Below the pieces are notes generated by a model. That model was not told the origin of the DNA and did not search any database. It saw only the letters and a program-made list of their open reading frames with translations. A stretch of 64,000 nt of DNA, taken from Flavobacterium enshiense. GTDB taxonomy: Bacteria > Bacteroidota > Bacteroidia > Flavobacteriales > Flavobacteriaceae. The stretch spans positions 62,001-126,000 of the forward strand of contig NZ_CP090376.1 of the NCBI RefSeq assembly GCF_022836875.1, read 5' to 3'. A program made the translations under genes and the position numbers. The stretch's first letter is position 1, and each line of letters opens with the position of its first letter. Positions 34,666 to 41,632 of this stretch are shown here, one piece after another.

Positions 34666-35622
34666 TTATATTGCTTGTTCTAATTTCTTTGCTTCTTGTT
34701 TTTCGGCATAAGCCATGGCAGCATCACGCACCCATTTCCCGTTTTCCCAGGCATTCACTCTGTCGGAAATTCGTTTTTTGTTACAAGGTCCGTGTCCTTT
34801 TACCACTTGCCAGAATTCATCCCAATCCAATGGACCGAAGTCGTAACGTTTGGTTTCTTCATTCCATTTCAGATCCGGATCAGGAATTGTCAGTCCGATT
34901 AATTCAGCTTGTGGCACAGTCTGGTCTACAAACTGCTGGCGTAATTCGTCGTTTGTTTTACGCTTTAATTTCCATTTCATCGACTGCTCGGTGTGAACGG
35001 ATGCTGCATCTGTTGGACCTAACATCATCAAAGATGGCCACCACCAACGGTTTAGAGCGTCCTGAGCCATTTCTTTCTGCTCCGGCGTTCCGTTGGCTAA
35101 CGTCATCATGATTTCGAATCCCTGACGCTGGTGAAAACTTTCTTCCTTACACACACGTACCATCGCACGAGCATAAGGCCCGTAAGAAGTCGCTGTCAAT
35201 GGCACCTGATTAATAATCGCTGCGCCATCCACTAACCAGCCGATAGCTCCCATATCAGCCCAAGTTATTGTTGGGTAGTTGAAAATACTTGAATATTTTG
35301 CTGCACCGGAATGCAATTGCTCATACAACTCTTCACGGGAAACACCAAGGGTTTCGCAGGCGCTGTACAAATACAAACCGTGTCCGGCTTCATCCTGAAC
35401 TTTTGCCAGCAAAGCCACTTTTCTTCTCAAAGAAGGAGCTCGTGTAATCCAGTTTCCTTCCGGCAACATCCCCACAATTTCAGAGTGAGCGTGCTGTGAA
35501 ATCTGACGAATATGCGTCTGACGGTATTTTTCCGGCATCCAGTCTTTCGGCTCGATTTTCTCATCATTTGCAATGCGCAAATCGAAGATTTCCTCTAAGT
35601 TTTTTATTTCCTGTTCTGACAT
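34666..35622 (-). CDS. paaA: Phenylacetyl-CoA epoxidase catalytic subunit PaaA
   Basis: The 318-residue ferritin-like diiron oxygenase adds one oxygen atom across the ring of phenylacetyl-CoA. Diiron ligand helices are visible: [30 protein letters not shown] and [13 protein letters not shown] (ExxH twice). [14 protein letters not shown] [14 protein letters not shown] is also typical. It receives electrons from PaaE, encoded immediately upstream. Confidence 0.96.
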   Translation of the reverse strand: MSEQEIKNLEEIFDLRIANDEKIEPKDWMPEKYRQTHIRQISQHAHSEIVGMLPEGNWITRAPSLRRKVALLAKVQDEAGHGLYLYSACETLGVSREELYEQLHSGAAKYSSIFNYPTITWADMGAIGWLVDGAAIINQVPLTATSYGPYARAMVRVCKEESFHQRQGFEIMMTLANGTPEQKEMAQDALNRWWWPSLMMLGPTDAASVHTEQSMKWKLKRKTNDELRQQFVDQTVPQAELIGLTIPDPDLKWNEETKRYDFGPLDWDEFWQVVKGHGPCNKKRISDRVNAWENGKWVRDAAMAYAEKQEAKKLEQAI

Positions 35623-35639
35623 AACATTTATTCTTTTTG

Positions 35640-35656
35640 TCCCGAAACTAACGGGA
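35640..35656. repeat. Short inverted repeat TCCCG...CGGGA
   Basis: TCCCG (35640-35644) and CGGGA (35652-35656) pair around 7 bases in the gap between paaE and paaA. It is weak alone and listed as part of the gap pattern. Confidence 0.4.
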
Positions 35657-35701
35657 GTAGATTTTTATTTATCGTTAAAAACTGATATCGTTCCGTTACT
35701 G

Positions 35702-36775
35702 TTAGACACCAAAATCAACAACTACATTTTTGGAAGTAGGTACAGCCTGACAGCTTAACACATAATTTTTAGCCACTTCGCTTTCATCCAAAGCATAGTT
35801 GATTTTCATCTCCACTGTACCTTCAAGGACTTTACATTTGCATGTGCTGCAAACACCACCTTTACAGGCAAACGGCAAATCGGCACCAGCGGCCAATGCC
35901 CCGTCAAGTATATTGTCGAAATCATCTTCCATAGTGAAGTGGAATTCTTTTCCACCATCAATAATGGTAACTTCAGTTCCTTCCACTTTCTTCTCTAAAA
36001 TCTGATTGGTACGTTGTTTGTCTGCTTCAGAACCTCCTGAATGGAACAATTCAAAATGAATCTTTTCTTTTGGCAAACCTGCAGCTACCATTTCATCGCG
36101 AATCAGGAAAATCATTTCTTCAGGACCGCAGATGAAACATTCATCAACCGATGGAACATCAATGATTTTAGAAGTAAGAACTTGTAATTTCTCTGTCGAA
36201 AAACGACCATTGAACAACTCAACATTGCGGTGTTCTTTGGTTAGGAAGAAAAACGGCTCAAAACGACCTAAGTACTTGTTTTTCAATGCTTCAATTTCCT
36301 CCTTAAAGATAATTGATTTTACCGTTTTGTTCAAATAAAACAATTGAAAAGTGCTTTCCGGCTCTAATGCCAAATGTGTTTTGATAATAGAAAGGATAGG
36401 TGTAATCCCGCTTCCGGCTGCAAAAACAACATAGTTCTTCGCTACTTTCGGATTAACATCTTTGAAAAACACACCGCTCGGCGTCATTACTTCAAGAAAA
36501 TCTCCTTTTTTTAAAGTGCCATTCACAAAACCTGAAAACAATCCACCGTCCATTTGCTTAACCGCCACCTGCCATTTATTTTCTATCGGACTGGAACATA
36601 AGGAATACGAACGACGCACTTCAGCACCGTCAATCAAAGTTCTTATATTAAGATGTTGCCCTTGTTTGAATACAAAATCATGTTTTAATTCTTCCGGAAT
36701 TTCAAACTCAATAACTGAACAATCTTTGGTTTCTTTGTAAATATCCGAAACCTTTATACTGTGAAATTTACTCAT
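35702..36775 (-). CDS. paaE: Phenylacetyl-CoA epoxidase reductase PaaE
   Basis: It carries electrons from NADPH to the PaaA diiron site. A flavin domain (RRSYSLCSSP at about 54) and a nucleotide domain (VVFAAGSGITPILSIIKTHL, CFICGPEEMI) come first. The C-terminal plant-type [2Fe-2S] domain has CKGGVCSTCKCKV. It is the first gene of the catabolic run (357 residues) and is preceded by the operator at 36795. Confidence 0.95.
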   Translation of the reverse strand: MSKFHSIKVSDIYKETKDCSVIEFEIPEELKHDFVFKQGQHLNIRTLIDGAEVRRSYSLCSSPIENKWQVAVKQMDGGLFSGFVNGTLKKGDFLEVMTPSGVFFKDVNPKVAKNYVVFAAGSGITPILSIIKTHLALEPESTFQLFYLNKTVKSIIFKEEIEALKNKYLGRFEPFFFLTKEHRNVELFNGRFSTEKLQVLTSKIIDVPSVDECFICGPEEMIFLIRDEMVAAGLPKEKIHFELFHSGGSEADKQRTNQILEKKVEGTEVTIIDGGKEFHFTMEDDFDNILDGALAAGADLPFACKGGVCSTCKCKVLEGTVEMKINYALDESEVAKNYVLSCQAVPTSKNVVVDFGV

Positions 36776-36794
36776 TGCAATAGCTGTTAATTCT

Positions 36795-36827
36795 AACTAA
36801 CAAATGTTAGTTTGTAGTGCAAAATTA
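36795..36827 (-). promoter_or_regulatory. TetR-type operator and -7 element of the paa operon
   Basis: AACTAACA (36795-36802), AA, TGTTAGTT (36805-36812) is a perfect palindrome. Its core CTAACAAATGTTAG fits the PaaR consensus CNAACGNNCGTTNG known from Thermus, with the two inner bases changed. The minus-strand -7 element TAATTTTG (36827-36820) lies 7 bases upstream, so the operator would cover the transcription start and block it. Confidence 0.75.
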
Positions 36828-36926
36828 AATATTATTTCGATACATATCGCATCGATGATTTAAAAAAATGAATTTAATGGGAAATATTAACAGAAGTAGG
36901 ATTCAAAACCGACAAACGGATCATAT

Positions 36927-37496
36927 CTAAACAATCCCGTGCAGTAAGACCTGCGTCATATTTGATTTTAAAACAGCCGCGTTGAAGCCCTTTTTTCTGC
37001 CATACCAAAGGTAAAGTGTTCGTAAAGTGGAGTGTAGTGAAAAAATAATTACTTCGGTATTCAGGTCTTTCAACTCACCGTCAGCAATTCCTTTCAGTAT
37101 TATTTTGCGGAAATTTTCTTCATATTCTTCACGCATCTTGATGAAGTATGCCAGCTCATCATCGGCCAAATGCATCCAGTCAGAATTCAGGGAAGCCAGA
37201 GCGTCAGTATCACGAACCGTAATATCGATATGCAGTTGAATTACTTTTTCAATTTTCTGAATACAAGTGTCGGTCGACAACATGATTTCATTCATCACCT
37301 TGGTAAACTCCTCAGCAATTTCAATAATAATCAGCACCAAAATTTCCTGTTTGGACTTAATATGATTGTACAAACTGGCCGCTTTAATATCCATTGCTTG
37401 TGCTATATCACGCATGGTCACAGCGCTATAACCTTTTTCTTTAAAAAGCTTGGCCGCAATGGCAATTATTTCGGTTTTTCGGTCGTGTGATTTCAT
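36927..37496 (-). CDS. TetR-family regulator of the paa operon
   Basis: The 189-residue protein has an N-terminal TetR helix-turn-helix (YSAVTMRDIAQAMDIKAASLYNHIKSKQEIL, about 20-51) and a helical ligand domain. PaaR-type TetR repressors are released by phenylacetyl-CoA. The adjacency to paaE and the nearby palindrome suggest the same here. There is no direct evidence for the ligand. Confidence 0.88.
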   Translation of the reverse strand: MKSHDRKTEIIAIAAKLFKEKGYSAVTMRDIAQAMDIKAASLYNHIKSKQEILVLIIIEIAEEFTKVMNEIMLSTDTCIQKIEKVIQLHIDITVRDTDALASLNSDWMHLADDELAYFIKMREEYEENFRKIILKGIADGELKDLNTEVIIFSLHSTLRTLYLWYGRKKGFNAAVLKSNMTQVLLHGIV

Positions 37497-37528
37497 CGGG
37501 TGTAAAATTAGAATTTATTTCAGCTTTG

Positions 37529-37542
37529 GTAACATTTGCTAC
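37529..37542. promoter_or_regulatory. Candidate second TetR operator
   Basis: GTAACATTTGCTAC is an imperfect palindrome with the same half-site form as 36795, 33 bases ahead of the tetR start. It could provide autoregulation. One mismatch between the halves keeps this weak. Confidence 0.35.
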
Positions 37543-37589
37543 AAATTAATTCGGCTTCCGGTCGTACATTTGTTTAAAATTAATACAAT

Positions 37590-37898
37590 ATGGGATTATT
37601 AGAATTTTTAGGATTAGGAAGCAAATCGGATTCTATTCAGGAATTTGTTGCCAAAGGAGCCGTGATTATCGATGTGAGGACTGTGGGTGAATTTGCTTCG
37701 GGACACATTCAAAGTTCCAAAAATATTCCACTCGACACACTTGCATCAAAAATAGAAGAAATCAAAAAATTAAATAAACCGGTAATTGCCTGTTGTCGTT
37801 CCGGGATGCGAAGTGCGCAGGCGACTTCCATTCTAAAACAAAATGGCATTGAAGCTGTAAATGGTGGCGGCTGGGAAAGTTTACAACGAAAGCTGTAA
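37590..37898 (+). CDS. Rhodanese-like sulfurtransferase
   Basis: A single rhodanese domain of 102 residues: VIIDVRTVGEFASGHIQSSKNIPLD, and the active-site loop CCRSGMRS with catalytic Cys. It moves sulfane sulfur in the cytoplasm; the physiological acceptor is unknown. It is divergent from tetR. A -7-like TACATTTG lies at 37565-37572. Confidence 0.9.
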   Translation: MGLLEFLGLGSKSDSIQEFVAKGAVIIDVRTVGEFASGHIQSSKNIPLDTLASKIEEIKKLNKPVIACCRSGMRSAQATSILKQNGIEAVNGGGWESLQRKL

Positions 37899-37915
37899 TC
37901 TTTCAGCCGATTAAT

Positions 37916-37940
37916 AAAAAATCCCTCAATGAGGGATTTT
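37916..37940. terminator. Bidirectional terminator
   Basis: AAAATCCCTC and GAGGGATTTT pair around a 3-base loop between the convergent rhodanese and DUF4230 genes. Confidence 0.75.
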
Positions 37941-37943
37941 CTA

Positions 37944-38630
37944 TTATAAGTTAAGGGTTTTACCCAACTGACTTTCCGTTTGAATAACCTGATTTTTATA
38001 CTCTAGTTTCCAGCCCATCGTATTGGTCAGAATCAAAATTTTAGCCAGTTCGCTTACCAATCGGTTTTCAGCATTGCTTTTCAGCTTTGACTTTTCAACT
38101 TTCCGAACCAGATCTGCTTTCACTTTTTTATTGATTTTATTGTAATCAGCACCGGTAAACGGGTTCATCGTACTCTGATCGATATCATAAAACTGAATGT
38201 CCGGACTGATTTTTATTTCCTCCTTCGGAATACTTACTATCGTAATGGTTTTGTTTTTTTCATCGATGTCATATTTCACCTTGCTCAAATCATAGGCAAC
38301 TGTCACATCTGCATTGATTATGATGAGCGCTTTTTTCTCAAAAGTAAGCAGATTCATCATGTATTTCTGTTGGTCTTTATAGGTCATCACCTGAGAATAA
38401 TGCCCTTCGGTTACAACCAATTTCCCGACATTTTTAATTTGCTGTTCGATCAGATCAGTATTGTATTCGGTGGTTTCTGTGGGTTTTTCAGAAGTGAAAT
38501 ATTTATACAACACGACACCTACAATAATAAAAATAAGCAGCCAGATAAGTTTTCCGGCACGGCCAATGATCTGTCCCAAAGGCACAAGCATATTTTTTAA
38601 AGTGTTTTCTTCAGACGAATTACTGGCCAT
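37944..38630 (-). CDS. DUF4230 membrane-anchored protein
   Basis: The 228-residue protein has one N-terminal membrane segment (LIWLLIFIIVGVVLYKYF, about 29-46) and an extracytoplasmic DUF4230 domain (GKLVVTEGHYSQVMTYKD, IINADVTVAYDLSKVKYDID). Function is unknown. One base separates it from the GSCFA gene, so the two are probably co-transcribed. Confidence 0.85.
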   Translation of the reverse strand: MASNSSEENTLKNMLVPLGQIIGRAGKLIWLLIFIIVGVVLYKYFTSEKPTETTEYNTDLIEQQIKNVGKLVVTEGHYSQVMTYKDQQKYMMNLLTFEKKALIIINADVTVAYDLSKVKYDIDEKNKTITIVSIPKEEIKISPDIQFYDIDQSTMNPFTGADYNKINKKVKADLVRKVEKSKLKSNAENRLVSELAKILILTNTMGWKLEYKNQVIQTESQLGKTLNL

Positions 38631-38631
38631 T

Positions 38632-39588
38632 TTAAAATTGGATTAGCGGATTTTCAACCACTAATTTACTAATCTTTTGATTGAGTTTTTCTAAAAAAAT
38701 CTGATGTTGTTCCGAATTCGGATTAAATGGCTTGTGCTGCAATGCTTTTTGAATAGAATCCACCTGGTCCATTGTTGGGCGGCATGAGTCAGCAACCATC
38801 GACTGAACAAAACGTTCCCAGATATAATCAATGCCCACCTGATTGGGATGCAGCATGTCATCAGCATAAAAACGATAATCGCGAAGTTCATCCATCAGGA
38901 TTTCATAGCTGGGAAAATAAATAGTCTTTTGCGGATTTTGCACCTTTTGCAAGACAGTGTGCAAAGCCGTTATCAGATGCGATTTGCTCTGCTGATTTTC
39001 CACAAAACCATCTTTAATATGCCTTACCGGCGAAACAGTAAAAATGAATTTACAATTAGGGTTGACAGAAGTAATCAACGAAATTATGTTTTGTAGGCTT
39101 ACATCGATTTGAGCCACGGAGAGAATCTCTTTTGCAAATTGCTTTTGAGGTACTTTGTGGCAATTAGCCACAATTTCACCACTATCGTTATTGCGATACA
39201 CCCAAGCCGTCCCTAAAGTAAGAGAAACATGGGTAGCCTGCATTAGCTGATTGCGGAATGCTTCGGCCGTTGCATTGAGTCGCTCCAGGAATGCTTCTTT
39301 ATCAGAAGAGCTTAACTCGGAATGCACATCAAAAGAGTGCCATAAGTCGTTATGAAAAAAAATATCTGCTTCGGAAAATCGTTCGCCTGAAATCGTTTTC
39401 CGGATTATTTTCTCAATAGAAACCGGATTAAAAATAATCCCGAATGGATTAACGGTATGCTGAAATTTGAAATAACTGAATTTATCTCCGATATTTTCAG
39501 CAAAACAAGAACCCAAAGACACTATCCTTGAAGTATAATCTATTGGAAAATTACTTTGCGGAATAGGTATTTGGGTTCTGAAGTGCAT
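38632..39588 (-). CDS. GSCFA domain protein
   Basis: The start at 39588 (MHFRTQIPIPQSNFPIDY) puts the family signature VSLGSCFAENIGDKF near residue 22. GSCFA proteins are SGNH-hydrolase relatives thought to act in exopolysaccharide or acyl-group chemistry; the activity of this one is unknown. FTVSPVRH and DDMLHPNQVG, the Asp-His end of SGNH enzymes, are visible. Confidence 0.88.
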   Translation of the reverse strand: MHFRTQIPIPQSNFPIDYTSRIVSLGSCFAENIGDKFSYFKFQHTVNPFGIIFNPVSIEKIIRKTISGERFSEADIFFHNDLWHSFDVHSELSSSDKEAFLERLNATAEAFRNQLMQATHVSLTLGTAWVYRNNDSGEIVANCHKVPQKQFAKEILSVAQIDVSLQNIISLITSVNPNCKFIFTVSPVRHIKDGFVENQQSKSHLITALHTVLQKVQNPQKTIYFPSYEILMDELRDYRFYADDMLHPNQVGIDYIWERFVQSMVADSCRPTMDQVDSIQKALQHKPFNPNSEQHQIFLEKLNQKISKLVVENPLIQF

Positions 39589-39589
39589 G

Positions 39590-39618
39590 CTAAGTTTGTT
39601 TAATTTATACAAACTTAG
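39590..39618. promoter_or_regulatory. Inverted repeat abutting the GSCFA start codon
   Basis: CTAAGTTTGT (39590-39599) and ACAAACTTAG (39609-39618) are perfect inverted copies, one base upstream of the ATG. The minus-strand TAAGTTTG inside it also fits the -7 consensus. It may be both promoter and operator. Confidence 0.5.
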
Positions 39619-39626
39619 TAATTATA

Positions 39627-40421
39627 TTAATAGTAATATTGGAATACTACTGATCCTCTGCTTGCGCTTACCGGATAATTACTTGAGTTATATGCGTACT
39701 GAATCTGATCGTTAACTGAATTTGCCGCAGAAACTCCTGAGATGGCAATCGAAGTAACGTTATTTAAATTGCCGTTTAATGCAGCATCATGGTATGTCAG
39801 TTTATCAAACCCTAGTATCCCTCTAAAAGGTGAGTTTTTAGCGTCATAAGAATAATCATGAGCTTCTGTAACCGGGCTTCCGTTAACAGTTCTGTAGGTC
39901 TCCATTCGGGAAACTTTTCCGTTTGATAAGAAAATCTTTCTGTTTACCTTTAGATTGGACGAACTGACAACATCTCCACGATAGCCATTTACAGTAACCG
40001 TTCCGTCGCTGTTATAACTGAATACCGCTTTATACGTTACCGTGTTAGACGAATTTATTCTTTTATAAGTAGTAAGCTGGTTGTTTGCATTATACTCATA
40101 CAGTTCCTTAGAATTCAAAACATTACTATTATAATAATCTCTTTCCGTAATTAGGTTCCCTGTATATATATAGCTGACCTGTCTCCCATCTGATGATACA
40201 ACTTTAGTCAGTTTGCTCCCACTATAAAAATAATTATCGGTAGTAACACTTCCTCCATTATTGGTCGTAGCAACTATTCTCTTTACCAAAACTGCATTTG
40301 GATTTAATTTCCCATCCATTTCCGAACTTGAATCATCTATAGTATCAGCAAATTCATCGTTAGAACACGATGCCAGTAGCGCAATAGCAGCCATCCCCAA
40401 AACAACACTAAGTCTTTTCAT
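39627..40421 (-). CDS. Lipoprotein with YD-repeat-like strands
   Basis: The 264-residue protein has a lipobox LLASC. After it come repeated strand phrases like those of RHS/YD proteins (DNYFYSGSKLTKVVSSDGR, YIYTGNLITERDYYNSN, KAVFSYNSDGTVTVNGY). It is a diverged paralogue of the gene at 40712, sharing SSDG-YTG-LIT-NVL-EY order. It is probably an envelope-anchored surface protein of unknown role. Confidence 0.75.
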   Translation of the reverse strand: MKRLSVVLGMAAIALLASCSNDEFADTIDDSSSEMDGKLNPNAVLVKRIVATTNNGGSVTTDNYFYSGSKLTKVVSSDGRQVSYIYTGNLITERDYYNSNVLNSKELYEYNANNQLTTYKRINSSNTVTYKAVFSYNSDGTVTVNGYRGDVVSSSNLKVNRKIFLSNGKVSRMETYRTVNGSPVTEAHDYSYDAKNSPFRGILGFDKLTYHDAALNGNLNNVTSIAISGVSAANSVNDQIQYAYNSSNYPVSASRGSVVFQYYY

Positions 40422-40660
40422 AAATCTTCTAGTTTTTGATTAAACTTTAGCAAAAGAAGAAAAAAAAAATATACAAAAATGTTTTTTAACGGTTTTTTTT
40501 GACTTTAATCGATTAATTCACAGTAAGTTATGTAAAAATCTTATTAAAAACAGCCTTAATCATTTCAAATGTTTTCCCGAAAGGCTCCAAAGATAACCTT
40601 ATAAAGGTGGTAAAATCACAATGAATTTATAAATAATTGATTATCAACATTTTTAAAAGC

Positions 40661-40693
40661 AAAAACCCAAAATCGAAATGATTTTGGGTTTTT
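40661..40693. terminator. Bidirectional-looking terminator
   Basis: AAAAACCCAAAATC (40661-40674) and GATTTTGGGTTTTT (40680-40693) are perfect copies around GAAAT. It ends the lipoprotein gene at 40712. The rest of the 290-base gap holds no gene. Confidence 0.88.
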
Positions 40694-40711
40694 AAAAAAT
40701 ATTCTAAAATC

Positions 40712-41500
40712 TTACTCATAGAAATATTCAAAAATCAAAGGAGGTCCATTATTATCCAAAAGATCTACAGCTGTCTTTTTTGACAAAAAATTATCCGCAT
40801 TGTAAACATTTACTATATCATCTACATCTACAATATCATTAACAGAACTACTATATGTGATTGAAGTTAAATTATGACCATTTTGAAAATTCCCATCATC
40901 ATAAAAAGTTAATTTATCATACCCCAAGATTAGACTGGTAGGATCGTTTGCCGTATCATAAGTATAATTTGTAAAGAGGGTTTCTAAATTCCCGTCAATA
41001 ATCGTATAAGTTTCAATTTTACTCACCAATCCGTTTACAAAAAAAACTTTTTTATTCAAATCGGTAGGTGTGTTTTGATTAACCGAATCACCGGTATAAC
41101 CAGAAATTGAAATTGTTCCATCATTATTATAAGTATATACAACTTTATATCCTGTATTATCCCTTATTTGTTTTCGAGTAATTAACTTATTGTCATCATA
41201 CTCAAGAAAATTGACATATTTCAGAACATTATTCTTGAAAAATTCAATCTTAGTTATTAATTCACCTGTATAAGTATATTTAAAAAAGCTCCCATCAGAC
41301 GAAACTATTCTGGTTATCCTGTTTCCATTATAGAAATAATCATAAGTAAAATCATCGGCAGCTCCATTTAAATTTGCTATCGTTCTTTTTAATTTAGTTC
41401 CATTTACATTAAATCCTGAATCGGATGAAACTCCATCACTGTCTGAACAAGAACTTATTAACAATACTAAAACACTGAATAAACAGAAAAATTTTTTCAT
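40712..41500 (-). CDS. Lipoprotein, paralogue of the neighbour
   Basis: The 262-residue protein (lipobox LISSC) matches the gene at 39627 block by block (YDYFYNGNRITRIVSSDGS, YTYTGELITKIEFF, KVVYTYNNDGTISISGYTGD, LILGYDKLTFYDDG). This is a tandem duplication with strong divergence. Each copy has its own start; only this one is followed by a clear terminator. Confidence 0.75.
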   Translation of the reverse strand: MKKFFCLFSVLVLLISSCSDSDGVSSDSGFNVNGTKLKRTIANLNGAADDFTYDYFYNGNRITRIVSSDGSFFKYTYTGELITKIEFFKNNVLKYVNFLEYDDNKLITRKQIRDNTGYKVVYTYNNDGTISISGYTGDSVNQNTPTDLNKKVFFVNGLVSKIETYTIIDGNLETLFTNYTYDTANDPTSLILGYDKLTFYDDGNFQNGHNLTSITYSSSVNDIVDVDDIVNVYNADNFLSKKTAVDLLDNNGPPLIFEYFYE

Positions 41501-41580
41501 TTTTATTTTTTGTTAGATTTTTAACAAAGATTAATAAAAACAATCCCCAAACCAAAATTTATGAAGATTTTTTTTACAAA

Positions 41581-41611
41581 AAAAGCCCAAATCGATAACG
41601 ATTTGGGCTTT
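41581..41611 (-). terminator. Terminator of alaS
   Basis: AAAAGCCCAAATCG and CGATTTGGGCTTT pair around ATAA, 22 bases beyond the alaS stop, with a T run on the minus strand. Confidence 0.85.
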
Positions 41612-41632
41612 AAATAACTATAGAATAAAATC

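Noticed and set aside
35640..35656. TCCCG...CGGGA as an operator of paaA
   Set aside because: A stem of 5 bp is too weak to claim a regulatory role; it is kept only as part of the gap pattern.
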